Position numbers and translations under genes: made by a program. Below are positions 1 to 9,065 of a DNA stretch of 64,000 nucleotides, piece by piece. The stretch is from Leadbetterella sp964423865 (GTDB lineage Bacteria > Bacteroidota > Bacteroidia > Cytophagales > Spirosomataceae), in assembly GCA_964423865.1 (NCBI GenBank), contig CAYRGN010000003.1, positions 62,001-126,000 of the forward strand. Direction: 5' to 3'. The notes beneath the pieces were generated by a model that did no database searches, was not told the DNA's origin, and saw only the letters and a list, made by a program, of their open reading frames with translations. Positions within the stretch are counted from its first letter, which is position 1. Every line of letters starts with the position of its first letter.

Positions 1-961
1 CGTTATCCAGGAGGGTAAGGCGGTCGTCGGCTTCGTCAATATTGATCCATTCTTTTTGAGTTTCTTCGTACACAGGTTTTTTGGCGCCGGTTTTGGGTGA
101 CACATTGTAGATTTTGAGGTGGTCGTTGCCCCGGTTAATCCATTGCACCATCAATCCGGAGCCGTCCAGCGTCCATTTGGGCCAGCCGAAGTATTGTTCG
201 TCCTGTTCGTTGAAGTCGGCCCAGGTAATGGCGGGGGCGTCCGGGCGGGTAAATCCTATGCGGGCGGTGGGGTTGGCGCCGCCGGCTTTGGGGTAGCGTG
301 TTTCTTCCAGGAAACCGTATTGCCCTGTGCTGCTGTAGATAGGGAACATAGGCGTTTGGGTTTCATCGAAGCGCATAAAAGCCAGGGTTTTGCTGTCGGG
401 GCTCCACCAGAATGCCCGGAAGGCGGTACTCCGACCAAAAATTTCTTCCCAATACACCCAGGTGGCGTAGCCGTTAAGAATGGTTTTGGTGCCGTCGTGC
501 GTGTGGCGAACTTCCTGCTGTGTTTTCAGGCTGTAGGTATACAGGTCATTGTCTTTGGTATAGGCGATATAATTGCTGTCGGGAGAGAACGTGGGGTTCT
601 TTTCTACCTTATCGGGGTCCTGGGTAATCCGGTTTTCTCCCTGTTCGGAAACCAGGAAGATGTCGCCGTTCTTGATGACTGTTCTCAGCCTCGGCTGGAT
701 GGTACGGGTGAGGAGGTCGCTGCTGAAATCTTCGAACCGGTTCGTTTTAAGATTCAGCATCACATTTTTGGCGGGTTCGCCGGGGGCAGGCATCATGTTG
801 GCAATGACCCTGTCCTGGTCTGTCCATTTCAATACCCGGGGCAGGGCTTGTGTAAAATTTTCCGGTGTTTTACCCGGGATCAGCAGATCGGAGCTGATCG
901 GTTGTTTCTGGGCGTAAAGCATTGCCGGAAAGACGCATAATATCAGGGCGAGCTTTTTCAT
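1..961 (-). CDS. Dipeptidyl peptidase IV-like S9 peptidase, N-terminal part (runs off the window)
   Basis: The gene begins at the ATG at 961 and is open to the left edge, so only about 320 residues are visible. Residues 1-18 are a signal peptide ending in LYAQ. What follows is the beta-propeller domain of the DPP IV family: the segment WWSPDSKTLAFMRFDE and the nearby YPKAGGANPTARIGF match characteristic conserved stretches of that domain. The Ser-Asp-His catalytic domain would lie beyond the window, so activity cannot be judged. Family members release dipeptides from peptide N-termini in the periplasm or outside the cell. The next gene upstream (the MlaD-like gene) is co-directional, about 110 bp away. 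Confidence 0.85.
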   Translation of the reverse strand, partial: MKKLALILCVFPAMLYAQKQPISSDLLIPGKTPENFTQALPRVLKWTDQDRVIANMMPAPGEPAKNVMLNLKTNRFEDFSSDLLTRTIQPRLRTVIKNGDIFLVSEQGENRITQDPDKVEKNPTFSPDSNYIAYTKDNDLYTYSLKTQQEVRHTHDGTKTILNGYATWVYWEEIFGRSTAFRAFWWSPDSKTLAFMRFDETQTPMFPIYSSTGQYGFLEETRYPKAGGANPTARIGFTRPDAPAITWADFNEQDEQYFGWPKWTLDGSGLMVQWINRGNDHLKIYNVSPKTGAKKPVYEETQKEWINIDEADDRLTLLDN

Positions 962-1073
962 AGGAATATTTGGTTTTGGTTGAACGGTAAAGATAATGCT
1001 GCGGGTTCATAAACAGAAAAAAGACCGGAACTTTGGTGGTTCAGGTCGATATTCTATAGGAGATTCAGGATTT

Positions 1074-2024
1074 TTATTCTTCCTCTTTTTTGGCTTTGTC
1101 TTTCCCTCCGAACAGCGAAAAATGAACGTAGCGTTTAGGGTTTTCTTTCAGGTCTACCATCAGCTTGTTCAGTGATTCGGCGGTGTTGTTCAGGTTGTTG
1201 TACAGGGAGTCATTGGAAGTCAGTTTTCCGATGGTGCCGTTCCCCGCGTTGATTTCACTGACAATGCCCTGGAAATTGGCGATGGTGGCATCCAGTTTAT
1301 CCATGGTGGAGGCCAGTTGTATAGAGCTGAGCGAATCGGTAAACTGGGTAGCATTGGCCAGAATAGGCTTCAATTGGGTGTCGAGGTCTTTCACTACCCG
1401 GTTAAGATCAGCGGTAAGTACGGCGGCATTGCCCGTGATAGCATTCAGGTTTTTGGAGTTCGAAGCCATGATGGCGTTCAGCCCTGCGGTAGACTGGGTA
1501 GCGCTGGCGAGCAGGGTTTTGAGCGCGTCGCCCGAGTGCTGAAACTCTTTGGCCACCACATTCAGAGTAAGCAGCAGAGAATCCACCTTTTCAAGGGTAG
1601 GGTCCAGCATATCGGTTACGGAGCCCAGAAGGCCGTTCTGAACCCCGGTTTTTACAGGGGATTCGGGAGGCAACGGGTTTCCCGGATTAATCTGGAGAAT
1701 GAGGAGTTTGCCTCCTACGAGGCCGTCATCGGCAAGCAGGATCATAGACTGGTCAGTGATTTTCACCTCTTTTTTCAGGGAAATGACCACCTTCACCTGG
1801 TCTTTTTCATAGTCGGGCGTTACGGAAGATACACGGCCAACCACCACCCCGTTGTAGGTGACGGTATTGGAAACTTCCAGCCCCATGACATCTTTAAAGG
1901 TAAGATGGTAGTCTTTTGTAGACGAAAAAACATCAGAACCTTTGAGGAAGTTAAAGCCGTAGTACAGGAGCACGAGGCCTATTAATCCTAAAACTCCTAC
2001 TTTAACCTCTTTTGAAATTTTCAT
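1074..2024 (-). CDS. MlaD/MCE family protein
   Basis: This 316-residue protein starts at the ATG at 2024 (MKISKEVKVG). An in-frame start further upstream would lie inside repeat DNA and add residues unlike the family. Residues 9-28 form a single membrane anchor, followed by an MCE domain (about residues 35-115) with the family-like stretch NTVTYNGVVVGRVSSV. The rest is helical and probably coiled-coil. MCE proteins are substrate-binding parts of lipid transporters between the inner and outer membrane (Mla-type). The ABC permease and ATPase partners are not adjacent in the visible sequence. Function is inferred from family and architecture. Confidence 0.85.
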   Translation of the reverse strand: MKISKEVKVGVLGLIGLVLLYYGFNFLKGSDVFSSTKDYHLTFKDVMGLEVSNTVTYNGVVVGRVSSVTPDYEKDQVKVVISLKKEVKITDQSMILLADDGLVGGKLLILQINPGNPLPPESPVKTGVQNGLLGSVTDMLDPTLEKVDSLLLTLNVVAKEFQHSGDALKTLLASATQSTAGLNAIMASNSKNLNAITGNAAVLTADLNRVVKDLDTQLKPILANATQFTDSLSSIQLASTMDKLDATIANFQGIVSEINAGNGTIGKLTSNDSLYNNLNNTAESLNKLMVDLKENPKRYVHFSLFGGKDKAKKEEE

Positions 2025-2070
2025 TATTATCCGGTAATTATGTGCATGCGCAAATGTACGAAATAGCGGT

Positions 2071-2156
2071 GAGCTTTCAGCCATCAGCTATCAGAAATTA
2101 GATGCATTAAGCGTCCGTAAAAAAGCTAAAGGCTGATAGCTGATGGTTGAAAGCTC
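2071..2156. repeat. Inverted 7-bp repeat array (AGCYNTN family)
   Basis: The stretch 2071-2094 (GAGCTTTCAGCCATCAGC...) is mirrored by 2131-2156 (...GCTGATGGTTGAAAGCTC), forming a long imperfect hairpin between the MlaD-like gene and the amidase gene. It belongs to the same family as arrays near 8.8, 16.7, 27.6, 31.8, 50.0, 52.8 and 59.8 kb. No gene is seen here. Confidence 0.8.
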
Positions 2157-2177
2157 AACCATTTGCGTAAGTAAAAA

Positions 2178-2960
2178 TCATTTTTTGTATTCGGCAAAAG
2201 CCTTAAAAATAGCATCCGCAATCTCTGCTCTCCCTTTCTCGGTAGCCAGTACTTTGGAATCTTCTGCGTTAGAGAGATAACCGGTTTCAATGAGTACGCT
2301 GGGCATGGTGGTTTCCCAGATGACCAGGAAACCCGCCTGTTTTACACCTCTGCTGCGCATTCCAGTTACTTGGGAAAAGTGATTCTCCACTTTGGCCGCG
2401 AAGGCTGTACTTTGCGACATGAACGCATGCTGGTAGTTCGCCAGCATAATATGGGCCAGGGGAGATTCGGGGTTGAAGCCCTTATACGTTCTTTTGTAGT
2501 CTTCTTCCAGCAGAATCACATTATTCTCTTTTTTGGCCAGGTCCAGGTTGTCCTGGCTCTTGTGAAGTCCCATTACATACGTTTCCGTGCCTTTGATATG
2601 GGGTTTCGTATTGGCATTGCAGTGAATGGAAATAAAGAGGTCGGCCTTGTTTCGGTTGGCAATAGCCGCCCGTTCATGAAGAGGAATAAAGACGTCTTTG
2701 TCCCGGGTATAAATCACGTTGACATCCGGGAAAGCCTCTCTGATCTTTTTACCTACCCGCAGCGTAATATCCAGTGCGAACTTTTTTTCCCTTCCGTTAC
2801 CTGCCCCGGGGTCTTTCCCTCCGTGGCCGGCATCCAGCACGATCGTATTGATACTATAACGCGCTGACGAAACTCCCGGATTTTCAGGAGTAAAGGAGGA
2901 TAGGCACAAATAGAAAAGTACCGTCAGAACCGACGGATAAAAAATTTTATAGGAAAACAT
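2178..2960 (-). CDS. N-acetylmuramoyl-L-alanine amidase (Amidase_3)
   Basis: A 260-residue exported protein. Residues 1-22 are a hydrophobic signal or anchor segment, and the Amidase_3 fold fills the rest. The zinc-site motifs are visible: DAGHGGKDPGA (His46), Glu58 in the following REKK, and SIHCNAN (His113). VLIETGYLSN near the C-terminus supplies the catalytic glutamate. The enzyme cuts the bond between N-acetylmuramic acid and the stem peptide in the periplasm, usually in daughter-cell separation or wall turnover. No cell-wall binding repeats are attached. It is transcribed divergently from the LptD-like gene, with about 155 bp between the starts. Confidence 0.92.
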   Translation of the reverse strand: MFSYKIFYPSVLTVLFYLCLSSFTPENPGVSSARYSINTIVLDAGHGGKDPGAGNGREKKFALDITLRVGKKIREAFPDVNVIYTRDKDVFIPLHERAAIANRNKADLFISIHCNANTKPHIKGTETYVMGLHKSQDNLDLAKKENNVILLEEDYKRTYKGFNPESPLAHIMLANYQHAFMSQSTAFAAKVENHFSQVTGMRSRGVKQAGFLVIWETTMPSVLIETGYLSNAEDSKVLATEKGRAEIADAIFKAFAEYKK

Positions 2961-3116
2961 CGTTAATCTATTCTTTTAATCTAACGTTAAAGATATAGTT
3001 TTTTATAATTTTGCACTCACAAATGTAAAAAAATTACGTTATAAACTAAAAAATGCTACCGATAATTTGAAAGGCAGCATTTTAAGTTGGGAAAAAGCCA
3101 TTTATACGCTAGCGGA

Positions 3117-6050
3117 TTGAGAATAAAGAACCTGATACTTTTTCTGTATATTCTAACGAGTTTCGGACTTTCCGCACAGGTCAGAAGACAGGCGGCGGAT
3201 GGCCCCGCCGTGCAGAATATGGCAGGCCGGCAGACCACAAAAGATACGGTGAAACTGGTGCTGCCTGACTCCCTGATCAGTAAAGAAAGCGGGCTTACCA
3301 CCACCGTTAAGCGCTACGCGAAAGATTCCGTAATCTTCAACGTAAAAAGTAAGCTCTATCGGCTCTATACTGACGCGAAGGTAGAGTATCTGCCCACCAA
3401 GCTGGGAGCAGACTATATTCTCCTGAACTGGGGAAACAGCGAGATCTTTGCGCACGGACTGCCCGACCTCACCGACAGTACAGGGAAGGCTATCCGCGGA
3501 AAGCCGGTTTTTGAAGACGGTACCGAGATTTACCACATGGACACCATCCGTTATAATTTCAAGAGCCGGCGGGCTAAAATCTATTCCGTAGCTACCGAGC
3601 AGGGAGAAGGGTATATCCACGGAAAGGTGGTGAAAAAAGACCAGTACGATAACCTTCACCTGGGGTCGGCCAAGTATACCACCTGTAATCTGGCCGAGCC
3701 GCATTTTCACATCTCCGCCAAAAAAATTATGTTTATCAATAAGAAATCGGCCATTTCGGGCCCGTTTAATATTGTAGTACACGATATCCCCCTGCCCATA
3801 GGCTTTCTTTTCGGCTTCTTCCCGGTGCAACCCAAGCAGGAAATCGGTACTTCGGGCTTTGTCATGGGAAGCTACGGTGAACAAAGGAATGACGGACGGG
3901 GCTTTTACTTTAACGACTTCGGGTATTACCACGCATTTAATGAACGTATAAGCAATACAGTGACCTTCCAGGTGTATTCTAACCTTAGTTTTGGTGTAAA
4001 GGAGCAGATCGACTATTCCAGAAAGTACAAATACAGCGGCATGTTTTCTTTGCAGTTTAACCGGAACGTACAAAGCAATCAGTACGGACTGAAAGGAAAG
4101 GAATATAACCCGGCCAACAACCAGTTTAACGTGGTGTGGTCGCATTCGCCCCGGAGCCTGAGAACCGACCGGAGTTTTTCGTCCAATATGAACTACATGA
4201 CCAACGGGTTTAATGCCAGTAACGTCAAGACCTCCAACCTGAGTACGGTAGTGCAGAATAACGTGGGCGGAAGCGTCAACTACATGCGGAACTTCGGTAA
4301 ACTTTATACGTCTACCTATTCGTTTTCCATTAGCCAGAACCAGAATAATTTTACCTCTAATCTGGGGTATTCCATGGGGCTGAAACAGTTTAACCCCTTT
4401 GTAAAGGAAAAAAACCAGACCGGGAAGTGGTTTGACTCTTTCCGGGTAGGCCTGAACGTGAACGGGGGCATTGCCGCTACCAACAGCATTACCAACCGCT
4501 CTTCTTCGTACACCGACTACAACATTGCCGGAATCAGTAACTCGCCCTATACCGAAGCGGAACTGAGGCGGATCAATGAGTTAAATCTACTGATTTACGA
4601 CCTGAACCTGACCCTGGAAGAAAGGCAGGCTTACCAGAAGGAACTGGAAGGCTTGCAGAATCCGAAACTTCAGGGCCTGGGACCTATCCTGAAGAACAGC
4701 CGGGTAACCAACTCGTACAGTGTGCCGATTACGCTTCCGAACATCAAGATACTGAAATACATCAATCTTACGCCTTCGGTTTCCATGCGGGGGGACCTGT
4801 ATGACCGCAGCCTGCAGTATACCTATGTGAATGAGAGCCGGGAAATGACGCTTTCGAACGGTAGCCGGGTGTTTGTCAATGTGAATGACAATGTGGATAC
4901 GCTCAGTTATGTGAGAGACAGCGAGGGGCTGCACGTGAACATGAACTCCCGGAGTGGGGGGGTGGTGGTCATTGATACGGTAAAAGGAATGAACTTTGCC
5001 AACCAGGTGGCCTTCGGCGCCAGCATGAACACCCGCTTTTACGGTCACTTTAACCTGGGGCAGAAGAGCAGGATTCAGGCTATACGGCACACGGTCAATC
5101 CCTCAGTAGGATTCAGCTACACCCCCAAGAATACACTGTCTACTTACCAGCAGGTGCGGTCCGATTCCACGTACCGGTATCTTCCGCGTTATATAGGAGG
5201 AAGCGGAAGCTCTTCGCGCGATGCGGGAAACCTCAGCTTTTCACTCAGTAACCAGCTTGAAGCCAAGGTGCGCAGCCGTTCGGATACGTCGGAAACCGAC
5301 TTTGAGAAAGTGATGCTCCTGGACAATTTCAGTATCAATACCAGCTATAATATTTTTGCGCGAAAGGATATGAACGAGTTCGCGTTGTCGAATATATCCT
5401 TGTCTACCAATACGTCCCTGTTTAAACGCAAGCTGAATATCAATGCCTCGGGTACCCTGGATCCGTACATGTATATTGCGGATGGGCTGGTGGCGAGCAA
5501 TCAGGCGGGTATCCGTATTCCCACGTTTAAATGGCAGAAGCGCAGTACCGAATACGAGGACACGGATGTGGGTTCTTACCTGACTTCGCTTACGTTCGGG
5601 GCCAGTACCAGCCTGAATCCTGAGGTGTTTAAAGGGGGAGGAAGCGCTGCTCCGCCTGCCGTGAACCCGGAGACAAACCTGCCTCTCAATCCTATGGATT
5701 ACGTGGATTTCAATATTCCCTGGAACCTGAATGTGAATTATTCCGCCAATTATAACAAGCAGGGCCGCGCGCCGGAGCGCTGGACGATGTCTCTGTCTTT
5801 TTCCGGAGACGTCAGCCTGACCAAAAATACGAAAGTTACATTTAACAGCGGCTGGGATTTCAGGTTTAACCAGATTACGCTGACTACGGTGGGAATAGTG
5901 CGGGAACTCCACTGCTGGATGTTCTCCCTGAACTGGACGCCCATTTCGGGCAGCGCCATGCGTAGCGGGGGCTTTGACTTTACCCTGAGGCCGAAAGCCA
6001 GCCTCTTGAAAGATTTGAAGGTGACGAGGAGAAGGTCGGGGAGTTATTGA
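3117..6050 (+). CDS. lptD: LptD-like LPS assembly outer-membrane protein
   Basis: A protein of about 977 residues. I chose the TTG at 3117 because it gives MRIKNLILFLYILTSFGLSAQ, a clean signal peptide; the earlier TTG at 3087 adds ten unlikely residues. An N-terminal OstA/LptA-like segment (roughly residues 60-220) is followed by a large beta-rich barrel ending in LKDLKVTRRRSGSY. Bacteroidota have a long LptD relative that inserts lipopolysaccharide into the outer leaflet, and the architecture here fits it. Cysteines are few, so the disulfide arrangement of E. coli LptD does not seem to apply. A TAATTTTG box at 3006-3013 could be the -7 element. Family assignment is from overall pattern, not alignment. 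Confidence 0.75.
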   Translation: MRIKNLILFLYILTSFGLSAQVRRQAADGPAVQNMAGRQTTKDTVKLVLPDSLISKESGLTTTVKRYAKDSVIFNVKSKLYRLYTDAKVEYLPTKLGADYILLNWGNSEIFAHGLPDLTDSTGKAIRGKPVFEDGTEIYHMDTIRYNFKSRRAKIYSVATEQGEGYIHGKVVKKDQYDNLHLGSAKYTTCNLAEPHFHISAKKIMFINKKSAISGPFNIVVHDIPLPIGFLFGFFPVQPKQEIGTSGFVMGSYGEQRNDGRGFYFNDFGYYHAFNERISNTVTFQVYSNLSFGVKEQIDYSRKYKYSGMFSLQFNRNVQSNQYGLKGKEYNPANNQFNVVWSHSPRSLRTDRSFSSNMNYMTNGFNASNVKTSNLSTVVQNNVGGSVNYMRNFGKLYTSTYSFSISQNQNNFTSNLGYSMGLKQFNPFVKEKNQTGKWFDSFRVGLNVNGGIAATNSITNRSSSYTDYNIAGISNSPYTEAELRRINELNLLIYDLNLTLEERQAYQKELEGLQNPKLQGLGPILKNSRVTNSYSVPITLPNIKILKYINLTPSVSMRGDLYDRSLQYTYVNESREMTLSNGSRVFVNVNDNVDTLSYVRDSEGLHVNMNSRSGGVVVIDTVKGMNFANQVAFGASMNTRFYGHFNLGQKSRIQAIRHTVNPSVGFSYTPKNTLSTYQQVRSDSTYRYLPRYIGGSGSSSRDAGNLSFSLSNQLEAKVRSRSDTSETDFEKVMLLDNFSINTSYNIFARKDMNEFALSNISLSTNTSLFKRKLNINASGTLDPYMYIADGLVASNQAGIRIPTFKWQKRSTEYEDTDVGSYLTSLTFGASTSLNPEVFKGGGSAAPPAVNPETNLPLNPMDYVDFNIPWNLNVNYSANYNKQGRAPERWTMSLSFSGDVSLTKNTKVTFNSGWDFRFNQITLTTVGIVRELHCWMFSLNWTPISGSAMRSGGFDFTLRPKASLLKDLKVTRRRSGSY

Positions 6051-6066
6051 TAGTTCCGAGTTCCGG

Positions 6067-6097
6067 AATCAATTACGAATTAAAAATTACGAATTAC
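6067..6097. repeat. AATTACGAATT-type short repeat
   Basis: An AT-rich stretch reading roughly AATTACGAATTAAAAATTACGAATTACG. The same sequence occurs at 37531-37560, and a reverse-complement relative at 56684-56718. It sits beside a hairpin element in the first two cases. Confidence 0.7.
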
Positions 6098-6100
6098 GGA

Positions 6101-6172
6101 GCCCTTCGACAAGCTCAGGGTGACAATGGTCACCTACTGGGTGCTACTGTCACCCTGAGCTTGTCGAAGGGC
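6101..6172. repeat. 72-bp hairpin element, CCTTCGACAAGCTC family
   Basis: Two perfectly complementary 25-bp arms (6101-6125 and 6148-6172) are separated by a 22-bp loop. A copy with identical arms and a similar 22-bp loop lies at 37579-37650. It sits between the converging lptD and pfkB-type genes, where such a stem could also stop transcription from both sides. Confidence 0.9.
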
Positions 6173-6209
6173 TCAGAACTCACTACTCGGAACTCAGCAC
6201 TCGGCACTT

Positions 6210-7124
6210 CTATATCTCCACGCTTGAAAGGCTGAGGAACTCCCGCACGCGCCCTACGATTTCTTCTTTGGTCAGGTATTGCATTCTTTCGGTACCGAAT
6301 TTCTCTACGCAGAAAGAGGCCATGGCGGAGCCGTAAATCACTGCCCGCTTCAGGTTTTCAAAGCCGGTATCGTTGGTTTGGGCCAGGTAGCCGATAAAAC
6401 CGCCCGCGAACGTGTCTCCTGCACCCGTAGGGTCAAAGACGTCTTCGAGGGGAAGGGCTGGACAGAAAAAGACCTTTTCGTCCTGGAAAAGCAGGGCGCC
6501 GTGTTCCCCTTTTTTTATGACCAGCGACTTGGGCCCCATGGTCAGAATTTTTTTGGCGGCCTTTTTCAAGGAAAATTCACCCGAAAGCTGGCGGGCTTCC
6601 GAATCGTTGATGGTCAGGCAATCGATTTCTTTCAATACCATTTTCAGGTCGTCCATCATAATGTCCATCCACAGGTTCATGGTATCCAGCATAACGAACT
6701 TCGGCCGTTTACGCAGTTTTTTCAGGGTCTGGTACTGGATCATGGGCACCAGGTTACCCAGCATCAGGTAGGTGGTGTCCTGGTACGATTCAGGGATCAC
6801 CGGATCCCAGTTTTCAAAAACACCCAGTTGGGTTTCCAGAGTGTCGCGGTGGTTCATATCCTGGTGATAACGCCCGTGCCAGAAAAAGGTTTTTCCATTG
6901 GGGTCTACGGCCAGTCCCTCGGTGTTGATCCCGTGTTTTTTAAAGGTTTCCACCATTTCGGCAGGAAAGTCATGGCCTACGATACCCACCAGGTTATTTT
7001 TGGTAGCGAAATACGAAGCGGTTAAGGTAATAAATGTGGCGGCCCCGCCCACAATTTTATCAGTGCTGCCGAATGGGGTTTCTAATTTATCAAAGGCTAC
7101 TGAACCTACCGTTAAAAGACTCAT
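6210..7124 (-). CDS. PfkB-family carbohydrate kinase
   Basis: A 304-residue cytoplasmic kinase of the ribokinase/PfkB superfamily. The C-terminal signature DPTGAGDTFAGG is intact with the catalytic base at Asp237, and the N-terminal GGAATF region contributes to substrate binding. Family members phosphorylate sugars or nucleosides (ribose, fructose 1-phosphate, adenosine). The substrate cannot be read from sequence and no pathway genes flank it. Two copies of TTTTGGCGCAAAA lie just upstream of the start (7140-7152 and 7181-7193), the first overlapping a TATTTTTG box on this strand, which suggests repressor control. Confidence 0.88.
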   Translation of the reverse strand: MSLLTVGSVAFDKLETPFGSTDKIVGGAATFITLTASYFATKNNLVGIVGHDFPAEMVETFKKHGINTEGLAVDPNGKTFFWHGRYHQDMNHRDTLETQLGVFENWDPVIPESYQDTTYLMLGNLVPMIQYQTLKKLRKRPKFVMLDTMNLWMDIMMDDLKMVLKEIDCLTINDSEARQLSGEFSLKKAAKKILTMGPKSLVIKKGEHGALLFQDEKVFFCPALPLEDVFDPTGAGDTFAGGFIGYLAQTNDTGFENLKRAVIYGSAMASFCVEKFGTERMQYLTKEEIVGRVREFLSLSSVEI

Positions 7125-7139
7125 CTATATCTGGTTTTT

Positions 7140-7193
7140 TTTTGGCGCAAAAATACTTTTTAAATGCAAAAGAATGGTAGTTTTGGCGCAAAA
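7140..7193 (-). promoter_or_regulatory. Promoter region with two TTTTGGCGCAAAA repeats
   Basis: TTTTGGCGCAAAA occurs at 7140-7152 and again at 7181-7193, in direct orientation 41 bp apart. Each copy is a near-palindrome (TTTTG-N3-CAAAA). The minus-strand -7 candidate TATTTTTG (7148-7155) overlaps the first copy. The arrangement suggests a dimeric regulator of the PfkB kinase gene, but this is inference. Confidence 0.45.
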
Positions 7194-7244
7194 AAACAAA
7201 ATAACTGTCTTTATTTTTTTAATTCTCTCTCAAAAAAAATTACA

Positions 7245-7272
7245 TTTGCAATACGAAAAGACACTACCTTTG
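7245..7272 (+). promoter_or_regulatory. Bacteroidota-type promoter for the 7331 gene
   Basis: TTTG at 7245-7248 is followed after 16 bp by TACCTTTG (7265-7272), matching the TAnnTTTG -7 consensus. The spacer is slightly short. The coding start is about 58 bp downstream, leaving room for an A/T-rich leader. Confidence 0.6.
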
Positions 7273-7330
7273 TATTGAGTTTTGTTTAATTGACAAATTA
7301 AATCAAGTTACAGAAATAAAATTTCTCACA

Positions 7331-8779
7331 ATGAAAAAGAGATTATTAAGCTTTGTCACAATTCAGGCAGTTGCACTTCTAATTGGGGCTTTATCATTCG
7401 AAAGTTTCGGACAAGACACCAAACCATGCTGTGAAACCCTTTTAAATGCTTTCGGCCCCGCATCGTCAAGTAAACCCGTACTCTTAAGAAAATTAGGAAC
7501 CAGCCCTCAGTTTGGTGAAATCCCTCAGCACACCGCTAAATCTGCGTATGATCATTTGAAAAGAGTACATACCCTGAACATAAGAGCAAGCCGCCCAGAA
7601 ATAGACCGTTTCCTAGGCCTTTTGGGGTATTCCGGTTTGAATGACCCCGCTTTTACCGTAGACAAAATCACCCCGACCATTCTGCCAAAAGGAACGATAG
7701 GCTGGATGGGCGGTTATGCCCGCGGCCACCAGTACAAATGGTCGGTATTGGGTAACCCTTTTCCTACTTTCAAAATCGTGTCGAAAGACGGGAAATGCCA
7801 CGCCTACATCATGAAGAAATGTGGTAACGCGTTTTTTGATCCTGAAGAGCAGATTTGCCCGGATCCCACAGTTCCATGTAAAACTCAGGAGTTGTCATTT
7901 GCCGGTGGCGGAAACATACAGGCCGGTGATGTAGTCAATACTACCCAGACCCTGCCCATTATCGGTACCTACAACGACAAGCGCCTGTGTATCGGTGAGC
8001 AAACCGTAGGCGTAAGACTGACCTATGAACTGACCGCGGAAGGGAAAGTAGATTATGCCAGAACTTTCCAGGTATGTGATTACGGTACCAACGCGCCAAC
8101 CAGCCTGAATATGCCGGTATTGCTGGACTATGAGGTGTCTGCATCCAATGTAACTTTAGGCGGTGAAAACGGAGGAGCCCTGCAAGTACCTCTGACCAAA
8201 AAACAATATAACCGGATGAGGAAGCTGTACAGCGTGTGTCCTGAGGAGGCATCTTCTACCACTTCCGCTCCCCGCCTGGTGGCCAATACGGTTCATAATT
8301 TCTCTGAAGGTTCGGTAGCGCCCGCTTTGGTGAGCAACTTGAACAGCACAGAGAACTGTGTGAGACAAACGCTCACGCTAAGCGGTAGCGGTGAAGTAGC
8401 CGACGTATCGGCGAAAAGCGCGACCCAGGAAGTAACCGTGATCGGACGATACATCAAGGAAGGAAAACTGAAAAAAGGAGAGACCGCAGACAAATACAGA
8501 TGTTTAGGTTCTTACTCTCTTCCTACCAACTCTCAGGTACAGTACAACCTGACAGGAAACAGCAAGATTGAGCATATCATTGAAGTATGCGATACCGGCA
8601 ATGTGAATCCGAATGAGCAGATTTCGGTTCCCATGACCATCAACAGCCAGTTTACCAAGCAGGATGTAATGGTAGGAGATTACGGTAAAGTGTACATTCC
8701 GTTGACCAAGAAGCAATACAAAAAAGTAAGCAAAATCTATAGCAGATGTTGCGCCGACGGAGGAACCAAGTGTTTCTAA
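7331..8779 (+). CDS. Secreted cysteine-rich protein with an internal duplication, unknown function
   Basis: I do not recognise this 482-residue protein. It has a signal peptide (residues 1-27, ending in SFGQ) followed by CCETLL. An N-terminal region of about 150 residues contains WMGGYARGHQYKW. Two similar domains follow, roughly residues 178-305 and 343-475. Each begins with a Cys and an L(S/T)xxGxG turn, has IG(T/R)Y, then CDxG with a following Pro, and ends with (V/I)PLTKKQY...K(L/I)YSxC. The paired cysteines suggest disulfides outside the cytoplasm. It stands alone with its own promoter and terminator, so context gives no functional clue. Confidence 0.75.
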   Translation: MKKRLLSFVTIQAVALLIGALSFESFGQDTKPCCETLLNAFGPASSSKPVLLRKLGTSPQFGEIPQHTAKSAYDHLKRVHTLNIRASRPEIDRFLGLLGYSGLNDPAFTVDKITPTILPKGTIGWMGGYARGHQYKWSVLGNPFPTFKIVSKDGKCHAYIMKKCGNAFFDPEEQICPDPTVPCKTQELSFAGGGNIQAGDVVNTTQTLPIIGTYNDKRLCIGEQTVGVRLTYELTAEGKVDYARTFQVCDYGTNAPTSLNMPVLLDYEVSASNVTLGGENGGALQVPLTKKQYNRMRKLYSVCPEEASSTTSAPRLVANTVHNFSEGSVAPALVSNLNSTENCVRQTLTLSGSGEVADVSAKSATQEVTVIGRYIKEGKLKKGETADKYRCLGSYSLPTNSQVQYNLTGNSKIEHIIEVCDTGNVNPNEQISVPMTINSQFTKQDVMVGDYGKVYIPLTKKQYKKVSKIYSRCCADGGTKCF

Positions 8780-8799
8780 GTCGCACAAAAGATAAATCG

Positions 8800-8828
8800 A
8801 AAGGGGCTCTCCAACGAGGGCCCTTTTT
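8800..8828 (+). terminator. Rho-independent terminator of the 7331 gene
   Basis: GGGGCTCTC and GAGGGCCC form a GC-rich stem with one bulged G and a four-base loop, followed by TTTTTG. It starts about 20 bp past the stop codon. Confidence 0.8.
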
Positions 8829-8835
8829 GTTTTAC

Positions 8836-9063
8836 AGCTATGAGCCGTGAGCTTTGAGCCATGAGCTTTAAGCCGGGTATGTGGAAGGCTTTCGGCGAAC
8901 TGCTAATAGATATTTATTATCCTTCCCCTATTCGGCTATTCATCCGCCTCGGGTGGGGCATCTCCTTTGGAAAGGTAGTCCGATTGATATGTCTAAACGG
9001 AGCATCGGCCGCATCCAATGACTCACAGCTCACAGCTCATAGCTCATAGCTCATAGCTCACAG
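8836..9063. repeat. Pair of inverted 7-bp repeat arrays around a 145-bp core
   Basis: The left array (8836-8875) reads as successive heptamers AGCTATG, AGCCGTG, AGCTTTG, AGCCATG, AGCTTTA. The right array (about 9017-9063) is the reverse-complement type (CACAGCT, CATAGCT repeated). The unique core between them encodes no convincing protein. The layout resembles a small non-autonomous element. Confidence 0.75.
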
Positions 9064-9065
9064 CT

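Noticed and set aside
119..940. Long plus-strand open frame
   Set aside because: It is antisense to the DPP IV-like gene, whose minus-strand frame has a signal peptide and family motifs; the plus frame has none.
6047..6235. Small coding gene after lptD
   Set aside because: The frame consists almost wholly of the interspersed repeats and hairpin element.
8861..9049. Small coding gene between the 7331 gene and the GbsR-like gene
   Set aside because: It reads through the core and array of the 7-bp repeat element and has no protein-like features.
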